Counted from the stretch's first letter, positions 8,195 to 17,469 are shown. The stretch: DNA of 64,000 bases from Chryseobacterium sp. 36-9 (GCA_001898785.1 MKVE01000028.1:1017-65016), one strand, 5' to 3'. Notes: generated by a model from the letters alone, not told the origin. Translations and numbers: made by a program.

Positions 8195-9016
8195 ATGGAA
8201 TATTTCAAGTATATATCTGAAATCGATTTAGCAAAAACTAATTGGAGAGATTTCGCATTGACGATCATTGGAGGTCTTGTTCTGTTAAAATTGGTGGGTA
8301 TGTTACTGATTTATTGGGCAACCTACGAATATGAACGGAGTGAATTAAAATATACCATTTTTGGAGGGGTGTTTACAAATCTGTTTATTGTAATGGTATT
8401 TCTCACCATCGTTGATTACAACAAGAACTATGAATTTAACAATTTCTGGTTCTCAAATTATCATACTGAAAACAGTAATATTTCAATTAAATGGGACAAA
8501 GACAATTTACAGAATTCCCCCTATAAAACTTCTGAAACAACTGATAACGGAAAGAAACCATTTAATGATTTCAATTGGGATAATATTCAGATTAATCCGG
8601 AAATAGACGAAGGGGTTAACAATTCTGAAATTATCCAAGCCATGAAATTTTCGAATGATGAATTGATTAAAATAAAAAAGGTTCTTAGTGATCCCAACCC
8701 TGACTCTGAAAATGCTGATGGAAAAGACTGTGGGAGAACTACAAAACAATGCAAATGGTGTGGAAAAGAAATGAGTGAAAATAAATTAACAACAACACAG
8801 TCATTAATAAATACATTAACTAATCCTTTCATCTTAATTGGGAGTACAGCCAAAGCATATTATGGTAAAGAAGTCGATTTGAATAAAGATATAAATGATA
8901 TGAAGATGATAATACTTAAAGGTATCAATTCATACGATGTTATTAAGTACACATGCGTACCAAATCTTGATGATTTCTGTTCAACTAAGTGTGAATATCA
9001 GTTTAAAAATAAATAA
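8195..9016 (+). CDS. Two-TM protein with C-terminal zinc-ribbon-like Cys cluster
   Basis: This 273-aa protein starts at ATG 8195, directly after a GTG at 8192 that could also serve. TM segments lie at about 21-43 and 54-73. A Ser/Asn/Asp-rich linker follows, then C186-x2-C189 (CKWCGKEM) and C262-x3-C266 (FCSTKC) near the C-terminus. The two pairs look like a split treble-clef or zinc ribbon with an 72-residue insert. No family recognised. It lies 41 bp after the surface-protein gene on the same strand, probably in one transcript with the small membrane protein downstream. Confidence 0.55.
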   Translation: MEYFKYISEIDLAKTNWRDFALTIIGGLVLLKLVGMLLIYWATYEYERSELKYTIFGGVFTNLFIVMVFLTIVDYNKNYEFNNFWFSNYHTENSNISIKWDKDNLQNSPYKTSETTDNGKKPFNDFNWDNIQINPEIDEGVNNSEIIQAMKFSNDELIKIKKVLSDPNPDSENADGKDCGRTTKQCKWCGKEMSENKLTTTQSLINTLTNPFILIGSTAKAYYGKEVDLNKDINDMKMIILKGINSYDVIKYTCVPNLDDFCSTKCEYQFKNK

Positions 9017-9035
9017 CCCTAAAATCAATTTATAA

Positions 9036-9299
9036 ATGTTTACAAAAATTTTATCCTTAGTTGGAATACTTTTTAGTTTTTCAGGAATCCTGATGAGTCT
9101 TTATATTTATATCCAAATAGAAAATTTCAAGAATGAATTTTGGGATCTGTATAATGAAAAAAATGAGGATATCTTAAATACTTTCAGGGAATTAGATTAC
9201 AATTATCTGATGAGTATTCAAAAGGATATTGTTACACCGTTAAGTATTATATTTCTATTTTTCCTGTTTGTTTCAATCAGACAAATTTTGAAAAAATAA
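9036..9299 (+). CDS. Small two-TM membrane protein
   Basis: This 87-aa protein has hydrophobic helices at about 4-27 and 66-84 around a charged, acidic central helix. It starts 19 bp after the zinc-ribbon membrane protein and is the last gene before the putative attachment site. Two TM helices with a small soluble loop recall phage holins or small partner subunits, but no family motif is visible. The ORF is probably real because of its start spacing and composition. Confidence 0.5.
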   Translation: MFTKILSLVGILFSFSGILMSLYIYIQIENFKNEFWDLYNEKNEDILNTFRELDYNYLMSIQKDIVTPLSIIFLFFLFVSIRQILKK

Positions 9300-9321
9300 G
9301 TTTTCATAAATACTAAAAAGA

Positions 9322-9344
9322 ATTGGTAGCAACATTGGTAGCAA
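9322..9344. repeat. Tandem 11-bp direct repeat near attachment site
   Basis: ATTGGTAGCAA occurs at 9322-9332 and again at 9334-9344. Short direct repeats 50-90 bp inside an att site are typical arm-type sites for tyrosine integrases. The sites also lie in the island side of the junction, as expected. Confidence 0.4.
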
Positions 9345-9393
9345 AACAGAAATATACCTTCTGAAACACCATTATCATTGTATTATTCTATAT

Positions 9394-9408
9394 CCTCCAA
9401 CTCCACCA
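9394..9408 (+). other. Putative att site: 3'-end fragment of a tRNA/tmRNA
   Basis: CCTCCAACTCCACCA reads as an acceptor-stem 3' strand plus encoded CCA, and is immediately followed by a plus-strand terminator. No T-arm or other tRNA part lies upstream, so only the 3' end is here. Tyrosine integrases often recombine within this part of tRNA or tmRNA genes, leaving a duplicate at the far end. The intact gene and the integrase would then lie left of the window. Confidence 0.45.
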
Positions 9409-9411
9409 AAA

Positions 9412-9437
9412 GCACTCTTCAAATGAAGGGTGTTTTT
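9412..9437 (+). terminator. Intrinsic terminator after the tRNA-like 3' end
   Basis: Arms 9412-9421 and 9424-9433 pair over ten positions (two G-T), followed by a T run. It lies three bases after the CCA end, where the terminator of a stable-RNA gene would be. Confidence 0.65.
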
Positions 9438-9605
9438 ATTTTATTAATCGATTCTTGATCTTCCTAATTTTTTACTATTCTATGATAAGACTTCCGAAAG
9501 TAATCACAAAAATCAAGTATTCTAATAAATAATTTTATTTCAAAATCATTTACATAAATCGAATAATAAATTTTATATTCACGGTCTTAAAAAAATTCAT
9601 AAAAA

Positions 9606-10313
9606 ATGAGTGTTCACATTAGTGCTAAAAAAGGTGAAATCGCAAAGACGGTTTTGATGCCCGGCGATCCACTTAGAGCAAAATATATTGCTGATAATTT
9701 TTTGACAGACGCCAAATTGGTCAGTCAAACAAGAAACATCTATTTCTACACAGGAAATTATAAAGGTAAAGAAATTACTGTTGGTGCGAGCGGAATGGGA
9801 TTTCCAAGTATCGGAATTTACTCTTTCGAGTTGTTTACCGAGTATGAAGTTGAAACGATCATTAGAATCGGAACTTGTGGTGCTTATTCTACAGATTTAA
9901 AATTATTCGATATCCTGAATGTAGAAAAGGCAGCGAGTGAAAGTACTTACGCAAAATTTGCCTGGGGAATTGAAGAAGATGCCATTTCTAACCAAGGAAG
10001 TGTTTTTGATAAAATCAATGAGACAGCAAAAGAATTAGGTTTGGAGGCTAAAGCAACCAACATCCACTCCAGCGATATTTTCTACAGAAAAGACCCTGCT
10101 GTTCCGGAAATAGCCGTAAGACACAATTGTCCTGCAGTAGAAATGGAAGCTTTTGCGCTTTTTGCTAATGCACAACATTTGGGTAAAAATGCAGCAACAA
10201 TCTTAACGGTTTCTGACATTATCCCAACTCACGAGCAAATCTCAGCCGACCAAAGAGAAAAAGCATTGAGAACTATGATGGAACTATCACTTGAAACAGC
10301 TATTAAATTTTAA
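9606..10313 (+). CDS. deoD: Purine nucleoside phosphorylase, DeoD type
   Basis: The enzyme cleaves (deoxy)purine nucleosides with phosphate to base and (deoxy)ribose-1-phosphate in nucleoside salvage, as a cytosolic hexamer. The 235-aa length is normal. Active-site residues align with E. coli numbering without gaps: H4, G20-D21-R24 (MPGDPLRAK), R43, M64 (SGMGFPS), R87-G-T90 in RIGTCG, E179-M180-E181 (VEMEAFALFA) and D204 (TVSD). The gene is monocistronic, first in the core region right of the island junction, and ends 20 bp before a bidirectional hairpin. Confidence 0.95.
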   Translation: MSVHISAKKGEIAKTVLMPGDPLRAKYIADNFLTDAKLVSQTRNIYFYTGNYKGKEITVGASGMGFPSIGIYSFELFTEYEVETIIRIGTCGAYSTDLKLFDILNVEKAASESTYAKFAWGIEEDAISNQGSVFDKINETAKELGLEAKATNIHSSDIFYRKDPAVPEIAVRHNCPAVEMEAFALFANAQHLGKNAATILTVSDIIPTHEQISADQREKALRTMMELSLETAIKF

Positions 10314-10333
10314 TCTGCTGCATCTTAAAATAA

Positions 10334-10362
10334 AAAAAGCTTCTGAATTTCAGAAGCTTTTT
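10334..10362. terminator. Bidirectional terminator between deoD and the M4 peptidase gene
   Basis: Perfect arms (AAAGCTTCTGA and its complement) flanked by A and T runs on both sides, lying between two convergent genes. Confidence 0.85.
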
Positions 10363-10382
10363 ATGGTTTTATAGTCAAACGA

Positions 10383-12935
10383 TTATTTCTTGATTACTTT
10401 TACAGTATTACTCTCTGTATCAGAAACGACTTTCAGAACATAAGTTCCATTCACCAATTGGCTCATATCTAATGAAGCATTCTTGGTATTGTTATTCAGG
10501 TTAAATTTCTGAATCAATTGTCCGGCTGAGTTGTAAATTTCTACATTTTTCAGATTTGTATTATTCTTATTCTGAATTGTCACAAATCCTGAAGTCGGAT
10601 TAGGGTACACATTGATTCCATTCTGCTTCTGAACATCTTCAACAGCTAATGTACTACAGTTGTAAACATAAATTTCATCCAGATACCAACCTTCTATTCC
10701 GTTACAGCCATCCGTACCAAATTCGAATCTAAATTTGATTTTAGAACCGGAAGTCACACCGATTTTAGAAAGATCTATCACACTTTGCCCCCAGCTTCCT
10801 CCAAGAGAACCTCCGTCAGTTCCTGTAAAAGCTCTCTGCCCTTTCAGTGGATTATCACTCTGCGTAGTTCCGTCTAATGCACTATTATAAGCATTTTGTG
10901 TGAAAGCTGTTACTGGCAATAATGTCCATGCACCCCCATTTAAGCTGTATTTGATATTTCCACCGTCCCAGGTAGCTTCTGTTGCAATATAGTGATTGAA
11001 AGCCATTTCGTATTTCCCGGTAGTAAAAGCAGGAAACGTAATTGTCGGGCTTTCCAGACGAAGAATTCCATTTTGCAAATCCGTACTGCAATCGCCATTA
11101 ATTGGATCTATTGCAAATATAGCCTTACCGGCTCTAGATTTTGGTAAATTACCTTTAACTGTCCAATCTCTCGCCTCCCAAGTAGCAGGCTTTGTAGGAA
11201 CATTAGAAACTGTCCAGTTTCCTAGACCATTTTCCCAATCTTCCTTGAACAAAGGATTAGAAGTCGCACTTGCACAAAGATCTGGAACAGCTTTTAAAAT
11301 TGGTTGATAATTACATTGAGTTGCAGGAGATGACCTCAGTTGTACCGCCAAAATTCCGTTTTTAATATTCTGAATATCTGCCGAAGTGAAAGACTTCCCG
11401 CTTAATCCTGCTGGATTAGCTGTAGTCGATAATCCTTGTAAATTAATTCCGATCAGGTCATTTGCGGAAGCTTCCAACGCATCAGCAAAGTTTGCAAAAT
11501 CACTAGTAGCCGTAAGATATGTTGTCTGTGCTTTCCACCAAAGGTGAGCCGCTTTTATGAAACCAATTCCTGTAATAGTGTAACCATTGTAAGTTCCTCC
11601 ATCTACAAGCAATGCATATAAATGATTTGTTGGCCCAGAATTAGTGTGAACCCCTCCACTATCCGCTGTTCCACAGTAATAATAACTAGGATCCAATACT
11701 TTTGAAGGTTGACTGTTACAGTTTGGATTCCACATATCACGGATAGCGCCGCCAAAAGCTGTTGCATCCTCGCCCATTTTCCAACGAAGAGAACCCGAGC
11801 ATGAAGCCGTTGTTCTTACACTTAGATTTTCTCCTTCATCCATATAATTGTTTAGTAAATCAATGGTTTCCCCCCAAACATCGGAATAAGATTCGTTAAG
11901 AGCGCCAGACTGATACTGATAAATCAATCCACTTGTATATTCTGTATAAGCATGTCCCCATTCATGAGCAATCACGTCATCTGTTGCAGTTCCGTCACAA
12001 TATCCTGCATATGTTCCATTCCATCTTGCATTTGGGCAAGATATTGTCGGGTCATTGTTAACCGTAATCATTGTATGGTCTGCTGCGTCATAAGATACAT
12101 ATCCGAAAGCATTTTTGAAGAAATTATAAACATGCTCGGATGTTGTTACTTCATTCTGTTGCCAGCTGCTTAAAGTCCCCGGAAAAGCATCACCTTCTTT
12201 CCACTTCAGGTTAGAAGAATTGGTATTGGTTTCATACAGCTTTCTGTCGATTGGATGAATCCCTGTAAATTGCTCTACCAATTCTCCTGTATGAGCATCA
12301 ATAAAAAGAAATTCTCTTACATCTTTTTTATTTGTAACTTCCACTTCATAAGCTAAATAAGAAGTAACAACGCCTCCCTGAGCCAAGTATTTCGGAAAAA
12401 TCAAAAGATTGGTTTTTGCAGCTTCCAGAGCTGTACCAGATTTATTTAGATCTTGTTTTGTGACTAAGTTCTTAGCAATATTACCAGCATCAGACGCAGA
12501 TATATCTGGTGTAGAATTTACTTTGATGTTAGAAATTGTATTCCCGTTAACAGAGGTCAATTGTCCTTTTCCATTAAAATGGAATTTCAAAATGCCGTCA
12601 TAAACAGGAACTCCCTGATATTGTTGCCTGTAAGTAACATTCTTTAATCCATAATTATCTGTTTTTTCTTCTACAAAGACCAGATCATTTACAGATTTCA
12701 GATTAAAAGCTTTGAAATTTCCGGCTAAAAATTCTGTTACTTTCGCTTTTGCACCTGCAGATTTTAGTTGAAGTGCATCAGAGTTTTCAAAACGAATAAA
12801 ATTTGGATTAAGAGTGCTGTTGCTTATCGTAACACTAGCATGCGTTTCTTTTTTAAGCTTGGTCAATTCTTTGGATTCTTGTGCAAATCCACAAGTATAT
12901 GCCAAAACAATTGCCAGAGATAGAGTTTTCTTCAT
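10383..12935 (-). CDS. Secreted M4 (thermolysin-like) metallopeptidase, T9SS cargo
   Basis: This 850-aa protein has a signal peptide (1-18), an FTP/PepSY-type propeptide (about 40-225) and a thermolysin-like catalytic domain (about 230-540). The zinc site is H324-E325-W-G-H328 with E348 in ALNESYSD, the usual M4 arrangement. H430 in GGVHTNSG is the expected transition-state histidine. A jelly-roll-like beta domain follows (about 560-765), and a C-terminal T9SS type A domain has VYPNPTSG and ends in KVIKK. The enzyme should degrade extracellular protein as a zinc endopeptidase after self-removal of the propeptide. The gene is monocistronic, convergent with deoD. Confidence 0.92.
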   Translation of the reverse strand: MKKTLSLAIVLAYTCGFAQESKELTKLKKETHASVTISNSTLNPNFIRFENSDALQLKSAGAKAKVTEFLAGNFKAFNLKSVNDLVFVEEKTDNYGLKNVTYRQQYQGVPVYDGILKFHFNGKGQLTSVNGNTISNIKVNSTPDISASDAGNIAKNLVTKQDLNKSGTALEAAKTNLLIFPKYLAQGGVVTSYLAYEVEVTNKKDVREFLFIDAHTGELVEQFTGIHPIDRKLYETNTNSSNLKWKEGDAFPGTLSSWQQNEVTTSEHVYNFFKNAFGYVSYDAADHTMITVNNDPTISCPNARWNGTYAGYCDGTATDDVIAHEWGHAYTEYTSGLIYQYQSGALNESYSDVWGETIDLLNNYMDEGENLSVRTTASCSGSLRWKMGEDATAFGGAIRDMWNPNCNSQPSKVLDPSYYYCGTADSGGVHTNSGPTNHLYALLVDGGTYNGYTITGIGFIKAAHLWWKAQTTYLTATSDFANFADALEASANDLIGINLQGLSTTANPAGLSGKSFTSADIQNIKNGILAVQLRSSPATQCNYQPILKAVPDLCASATSNPLFKEDWENGLGNWTVSNVPTKPATWEARDWTVKGNLPKSRAGKAIFAIDPINGDCSTDLQNGILRLESPTITFPAFTTGKYEMAFNHYIATEATWDGGNIKYSLNGGAWTLLPVTAFTQNAYNSALDGTTQSDNPLKGQRAFTGTDGGSLGGSWGQSVIDLSKIGVTSGSKIKFRFEFGTDGCNGIEGWYLDEIYVYNCSTLAVEDVQKQNGINVYPNPTSGFVTIQNKNNTNLKNVEIYNSAGQLIQKFNLNNNTKNASLDMSQLVNGTYVLKVVSDTESNTVKVIKK

Positions 12936-12954
12936 TTTTAAATTTAATTGTTAG

Positions 12955-12962
12955 CAAATATA
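12955..12962 (-). promoter_or_regulatory. -7 box of the M4 peptidase gene
   Basis: TATATTTG on the minus strand lies 20 bp before the start codon. A TTG lies about 23 nt further upstream, at the wide end of normal spacing. Confidence 0.5.
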
Positions 12963-13016
12963 AATAATATTACGCTCATTATTATCAACAAAAACAAAGA
13001 AACTAAAGAAACATTA

Positions 13017-14393
13017 TTAAAAACTCAATCCGGAAATATTCATTTGCAATTGTGCTTTTGTATCAATAACGACGGTTATATATTTCTCTGATAATAAAAA
13101 CTGTGTCGGTTTCAGATCAAGAACATTTCCCTTTAGCCTGATGCCTTTTACATATTCTTTATTAAAGTTTTCTGTAAGGCTTTTTTTAGATGCATTTTCG
13201 ATGTCCAGCAATGGGATGCCATAATCTTTTTCAATCATTCTCCTGATCTTACCTTCGAAGAGAACAGTCAAAGCTTTCTGGAAGAAATTTTTGGTTTTGA
13301 GATTAAAATCGTTGACATTCAGCTTTATTTTGTGTTCTTCTGCGCTGTAATAGGGTTGGCCTTTGATGAAAGCTGTCCCATTGACTTCACCGCTTGTATG
13401 CGCTTCTATGACAACATTGTCTTTTTCCTTGTATACCGATATTTCGGTAATTTTCACCTTTTTTTCTTCACTGCTCATCGGGAATTCTTTATCCTGAAAT
13501 TGCTGTCTTGCAAGTCTCGTTGCTTCATCAAAACTGATGTTTGCCGTGGTTTGCAAGTTAAAAACGTTTTGAAGATTTGGGTTTAAAGTAAAATTTGGAA
13601 CTGTATTGACGTCTCTTGTTGCTAAAGGAATCTGCCCAACAAAGGTTTCCGAATATAAGTCAATCCCAATGGTTGTTTTGATTTTGTCCTGGAAAACCTG
13701 AAGCGGCGCCATGTAAGTATTTTGCGGTGTAATCTTCAACCATGTATTGTATTCTTCCGAAACATTGATCGGCTTTGAGAACTGGTTCCAAGCCATTACC
13801 AAATAAGGCTGAAGATTGAATTTCGTTTTAATCTGCTGATCAATAATTGTTGTGAATTTTCCTTGCTGCTCTTTCAAAGTTGATTCTATAAAAGATGCAA
13901 TCGGGATTTTCACTTTACCATAATCCAAAACCGGTTTCTGAGTCCAGACAAATCCTGCGGTTGTTGTTTTTGTATCGAGTTTCCAATCTTGTGTTGCTGT
14001 AAGACTGGTTATGAAATTCATTATCAGATTAAAATTCGTGTCTTTGTACATATAATAGCCCAAAGTCCCATAACCTTTCTCTGCCCATATTTTCAAAGGG
14101 ACCGAGATCATCAGACGATTGTTGGTTAGAGCTTTTATATTGATGTTATTCTGTTTTTCAACTTTTATTTTGAATTGATCATTATTGTTATCCGTGTAAG
14201 ATTGATCCTCATACAAAACACCTTTTATGGATTGATTAACAAGGCTGTTGATCTCCGAAATCGGGAGCGAAACAGGAAGCGTGATGTTGGATTTGATTTT
14301 TGGTAAAGTATAGACCGGATTTTCTATTTGAGAAAAAGCGATGCAACTTACCAGCAAAAAATATATCGATGCGAACTTTCGAATGAGATTCAT
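13017..14393 (-). CDS. DUF4403 family secreted protein
   Basis: This 458-aa protein starts at ATG 14393. A longer open frame reaches 14567, but the signal peptide begins only here (MNLIRKFASIYFLL to CIAFSQ). The mature protein matches the DUF4403 family, predicted to be two related, elongated beta-rich domains (about 30-230 and 240-450) resembling lipid-binding folds. Evidence is the family-like segments LPVSLPISEINSLVN and WNQFSKPINVS and the overall length. The function is unknown and the location periplasmic or outer membrane. It lies on the same strand as the GH97 gene 200 bp upstream, separated by a terminator-like hairpin. Confidence 0.75.
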   Translation of the reverse strand: MNLIRKFASIYFLLVSCIAFSQIENPVYTLPKIKSNITLPVSLPISEINSLVNQSIKGVLYEDQSYTDNNNDQFKIKVEKQNNINIKALTNNRLMISVPLKIWAEKGYGTLGYYMYKDTNFNLIMNFITSLTATQDWKLDTKTTTAGFVWTQKPVLDYGKVKIPIASFIESTLKEQQGKFTTIIDQQIKTKFNLQPYLVMAWNQFSKPINVSEEYNTWLKITPQNTYMAPLQVFQDKIKTTIGIDLYSETFVGQIPLATRDVNTVPNFTLNPNLQNVFNLQTTANISFDEATRLARQQFQDKEFPMSSEEKKVKITEISVYKEKDNVVIEAHTSGEVNGTAFIKGQPYYSAEEHKIKLNVNDFNLKTKNFFQKALTVLFEGKIRRMIEKDYGIPLLDIENASKKSLTENFNKEYVKGIRLKGNVLDLKPTQFLLSEKYITVVIDTKAQLQMNISGLSF

Positions 14394-14450
14394 AAATGTT
14401 TTTAATAAATTCTTAAACGCAAAATTAATGGTTTTATTGATGTTAAAAAT

Positions 14451-14481
14451 AAAAGAGAGTAAGGAAATTCTACTCTCTTTT
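14451..14481. terminator. Hairpin terminator downstream of the GH97 gene
   Basis: Arms AAAAGAGAGTA and TACTCTCTTTT with a 9-nt loop. A T-rich tract follows on the minus strand. It separates GH97 from DUF4403 transcription. Confidence 0.65.
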
Positions 14482-14592
14482 GTTGATTTTCCATTAGTAT
14501 TTAATCCAAAAAAACGGCCTTCTGCAAGCCCGATGAATAGGCCATTTGAAACAATGCCTAAAAACACACGGGAGTTTTTTTTATATTGTAAA

Positions 14593-16599
14593 TTAAAACT
14601 TAGTAAAAATGATTGCTACACCGCCACTTCTAGCCAGATCAACGGAGAGAATAGTTTTGCTGTTCACTTCTTTTTCTTCGATAATTATCGGATAAGGATT
14701 CTTTTCATAATCCGCATCTTTGCCATCTCTGAAAATCTTCGCCTTATATTTCTTCCCAGCATCCAGAAACCTCAAATCCAGTTTTACAGTTCTTGCATCT
14801 TTGTTGGTAATGCTGCCTAAAAACCATTTTTCAGACGCTTTATCTTTTCTTGCAATGGTTACAAACTCCCCGATTTTTGCATCCGGAACAACAGTTTTGC
14901 TCCAGTCTGTCGGACAATTTGTAATGAACTCAAAAGCAGGATTGTTTTCATAATTTTCAATCATATCAGACGCCATCTGCAAAGGGCTGTAAATAACAAC
15001 TGATAAGGCTAATTGTTTTGCCAGAGTTGTATGAACTTTCGTATTCGGCAAAACCGGATTGGTGAAATTGAAAGTTCCCGGCGTGAAATCAGTCGGCCCG
15101 GCTAAACCCCTTGTAAATGGAATAATTGTCGTATGTTCCGGCGGATTTCCACCATCTTTTGACCAAGCATCCCATTCCTGTCCGCGAACGCCTTCCTGTG
15201 TCATAAGATTCGGTAACGTTCTTTGTAAACCGGTTGGCATTACAGGTTCGTGATTATCAATCATGATTTTGTGTTTAGCTGCTTCTTCAATTACTTTCCT
15301 GTAATGACGAACACCATACTGACTGCTGTGGAGCTGTTTGCCGTCTAATTTTCCACCAACGTAACCTGTTTTCACAATATCAACACCATATTTTTTGTAA
15401 TAAGCAAATGCATCACTCATTTGATTTTCATAATTAATAGTATTACCAGCCGTTTCGTGATGACCTATCAAAGTAACATTTTTGGACTTAGCATAATCCG
15501 TGATTTTTTTGATATCAAAATCCGGGTAAGGTTCAGAGAATTGGAAATCTTTCCAGTCTTCCCAACCTTTGTTCCAGCCTTCTACAAGAACTCCTGAGAA
15601 ATTATGTTTAGCAGCAAAGTCAATATATCGCAATACATTTTCGGTTTTCGCACCGTGATTTGGTCCAGCTTTCCATGTGTATTTTTCCATATGGATTGCC
15701 CACCAAATCCCTATGTATCTTCCCGGCTTGATCCAAGAAACATCACCCAATTTGTTCGGTTCATTAAGATTCAGCATCAATCTTGAAAGCATTAGATCTC
15801 CGGCAGATTTCGCAATGATCACTGTTCGCCAAGGTGTTGTTGATGGTACTTTTGTAAAGACTTTTTCGCCGGTTGCCCAAGGTGTAAGATAAGCCTTTAG
15901 TTTTGTTGATTTCTTATCTCTGGCAAGATTCATTGATGCATAATCTGTTAGATTAGCCTGATGAACAGTGAGGAATAATCCATTCTTAGTTTCCATTGTC
16001 AAAGGTGTTGCAACTGTATCGAGTTTCGAGATCGGATTCGATTTATACAAACCTTCATAGAATGCTGTATTATAAGGGATCGACCAGGTTTTGTGGCCAT
16101 CAGCAAAATTGAATTCCGTCAGTTCATCCATAATGATAAATTCTTTCAGATTCTTTTGCTCAGGAAATTCGTATCTGAAACCAAACCCATCATCAAAAAC
16201 TCTGAAATTAATTACAAGCTCTCTTGTCAATTTTGAGTTTTCTTTGACCGAAACTTTCATTTCATTATAATGATTTCTCACATTGATTTCTTCGCCCCAA
16301 GTTTGCTGCCAGGTTTCATCAAACTTAGAGTGTGAAATATTTTTGATTGAAAAGTTATCTTTGAAGGAATTCCCTTTCAGTTCAAATCCGAGATAAGATT
16401 CATTAAGAATAGATTTTTTGTCTTTAGAAACTTTGTAAAACACTTTGCCTTGATTGGTCCCAACTTCTAACGTAATGGTTCCATCAGGAGATTTGACAAT
16501 GTTCTTTTTAAGATTTTGTGCAACAATTGTTGGCGATAGACCAAACAATATGATGAAGAAAGTTAAGATTTTTAGAAGATCTCTGCACTTTATTTTCAT
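14593..16599 (-). CDS. Glycoside hydrolase family 97 alpha-glucosidase (SusB-like, inverting)
   Basis: This 668-aa protein has a signal peptide (1-27), an N-terminal beta-sandwich (about 30-290), a (beta/alpha)8 catalytic barrel (about 295-560) and a C-terminal beta domain. Acidic residues fit the inverting SusB-type enzymes: E340 (VEGWN), E382 (HHETAG), E451 (HEPVMPTG), E469 (TQEGVRG) and E475. The E451/E469/E475 spacing of 18 and 6 equals that of Bacteroides SusB Glu508/526/532. Retaining GH97 members instead use an aspartate nucleophile. It should release glucose from alpha-linked oligosaccharides in the periplasm. No SusC/SusD pair lies beside it, so it is not in a standard utilisation locus. 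Confidence 0.92.
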   Translation of the reverse strand: MKIKCRDLLKILTFFIILFGLSPTIVAQNLKKNIVKSPDGTITLEVGTNQGKVFYKVSKDKKSILNESYLGFELKGNSFKDNFSIKNISHSKFDETWQQTWGEEINVRNHYNEMKVSVKENSKLTRELVINFRVFDDGFGFRYEFPEQKNLKEFIIMDELTEFNFADGHKTWSIPYNTAFYEGLYKSNPISKLDTVATPLTMETKNGLFLTVHQANLTDYASMNLARDKKSTKLKAYLTPWATGEKVFTKVPSTTPWRTVIIAKSAGDLMLSRLMLNLNEPNKLGDVSWIKPGRYIGIWWAIHMEKYTWKAGPNHGAKTENVLRYIDFAAKHNFSGVLVEGWNKGWEDWKDFQFSEPYPDFDIKKITDYAKSKNVTLIGHHETAGNTINYENQMSDAFAYYKKYGVDIVKTGYVGGKLDGKQLHSSQYGVRHYRKVIEEAAKHKIMIDNHEPVMPTGLQRTLPNLMTQEGVRGQEWDAWSKDGGNPPEHTTIIPFTRGLAGPTDFTPGTFNFTNPVLPNTKVHTTLAKQLALSVVIYSPLQMASDMIENYENNPAFEFITNCPTDWSKTVVPDAKIGEFVTIARKDKASEKWFLGSITNKDARTVKLDLRFLDAGKKYKAKIFRDGKDADYEKNPYPIIIEEKEVNSKTILSVDLARSGGVAIIFTKF

Positions 16600-16626
16600 T
16601 GATACTATTTTAAGGTTATATATCTA

Positions 16627-16657
16627 CAAAAGTAAGCTATTGAAATTGTCTCAACAA
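16627..16657 (-). promoter_or_regulatory. Promoter of the GH97 gene
   Basis: On the minus strand the -7 box TACTTTTG is at 16627-16634, with TTG at 16652-16654 (17-nt spacer) and a second TTG at 16655-16657 (20-nt spacer). It lies 27 bp before the start codon. Confidence 0.6.
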
Positions 16658-16824
16658 AAAAACCCGATGTCGCGGATTTGTAAGTCGTGATCAATTATAA
16701 TTCACCAACACATCTGGAACACTTGTTATTGTTCTCAATATTTTAGATAGCCTTATTTCTAATTTCTCCTGTTCTGGCTATCTGCAATACTATTTCAAAC
16801 TTTATTTTTCTATATTATTTATAA

Positions 16825-16853
16825 AAAATAGTATTGAAATTCAATACTATTTT
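16825..16853. terminator. Long AT-rich hairpin left of the ribosomal operon terminator
   Basis: Fourteen-base arms (AAAATAGTATTGAA and its complement) with almost no loop, flanked by A and T runs. It lies in the intergenic region between the GH97 promoter and the rplQ terminator and may be a back-up terminator. Confidence 0.55.
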
Positions 16854-16889
16854 TATTTACCAACTTGTTTGGAACATTACCATACAAAC

Positions 16890-16919
16890 AAAAAAACCAC
16901 CTCGATTGAGGTGGTTTTA
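16890..16919 (-). terminator. Terminator of the S10-spc-alpha ribosomal operon
   Basis: AAACCACCTC pairs with GAGGTGGTTT around a 4-nt loop, with a seven-T tract on the minus strand. It lies 21 bp after the rplQ stop codon. Confidence 0.9.
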
Positions 16920-16939
16920 TATTTAAAAACTTAGAATTC

Positions 16940-17461
16940 TTATTCTTCAGTTTTTTCTTCTGTAGCAGTTTCTGCAGCCGGAGTTTCTTCCACTTTAGCT
17001 TCAGTAGCTTCAACAACAGGAGCAGCTTCTTTTTTAGGAGCAGCAGTAGATCTTCTACTTCTTCTGGTTGTTTTCTTCTCAGCTTCGTTTGGATTGTAGA
17101 TATCGTTGAAATCTACCAACTCGATAAGCGCAGTATCAGCAGCATCACCAGGTCTGAAACCAGTTTTGATGATTCTTGTGTAACCACCGTTTCTTTCAGC
17201 GATTTTAGGAGCTACAGTTCTGAACAATTCAGTAACCGCTTCTTTACTTTGTAGGTAAGAGAAAACGATTCTTCTATTGTGAGTTGTATCTTCTTTAGCC
17301 TTCGTCAGGATTGGTTCCACGTAAACTCTTAAAGCTTTCGCTTTAGCAACAGTAGTGTTGATTCTTTTATGTTCAATCAGGGAACAAGCCATATTAGAAA
17401 GCATTGCTTTTCTGTGTGGTGCAGTTCTACCTAAGTGATTTATCTTTTTTCCGTGTCTCAT
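16940..17461 (-). CDS. rplQ: 50S ribosomal protein L17 with acidic Ala/Glu tail
   Basis: Residues 1-115 are a typical bL17 ([12 protein letters not shown], then the [11 protein letters not shown] helix), which lines the exit side of the large subunit. Residues about 120-173 are an extension, first Arg/Lys-rich (TTRRSRR) then Ala/Glu/Thr-rich, giving 173 aa against 127 in E. coli. Such tails are common in flavobacteria. It is the last gene of the superoperon, 8 bp after rpoA. Confidence 0.95.
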   Translation of the reverse strand: MRHGKKINHLGRTAPHRKAMLSNMACSLIEHKRINTTVAKAKALRVYVEPILTKAKEDTTHNRRIVFSYLQSKEAVTELFRTVAPKIAERNGGYTRIIKTGFRPGDAADTALIELVDFNDIYNPNEAEKKTTRRSRRSTAAPKKEAAPVVEATEAKVEETPAAETATEEKTEE

Positions 17462-17469
17462 TTTGAGGA

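Noticed and set aside
9300-9440. A complete tRNA or tmRNA gene before the terminator
   Set aside because: Only the last 15 bases resemble an acceptor end. No T arm, anticodon arm or tmRNA tag reading frame lies upstream.
14394-14567. 58-residue N-terminal extension of the DUF4403 protein
   Set aside because: The signal peptide begins at 14393; the extension is not a signal sequence and overlaps the region of the upstream terminator.
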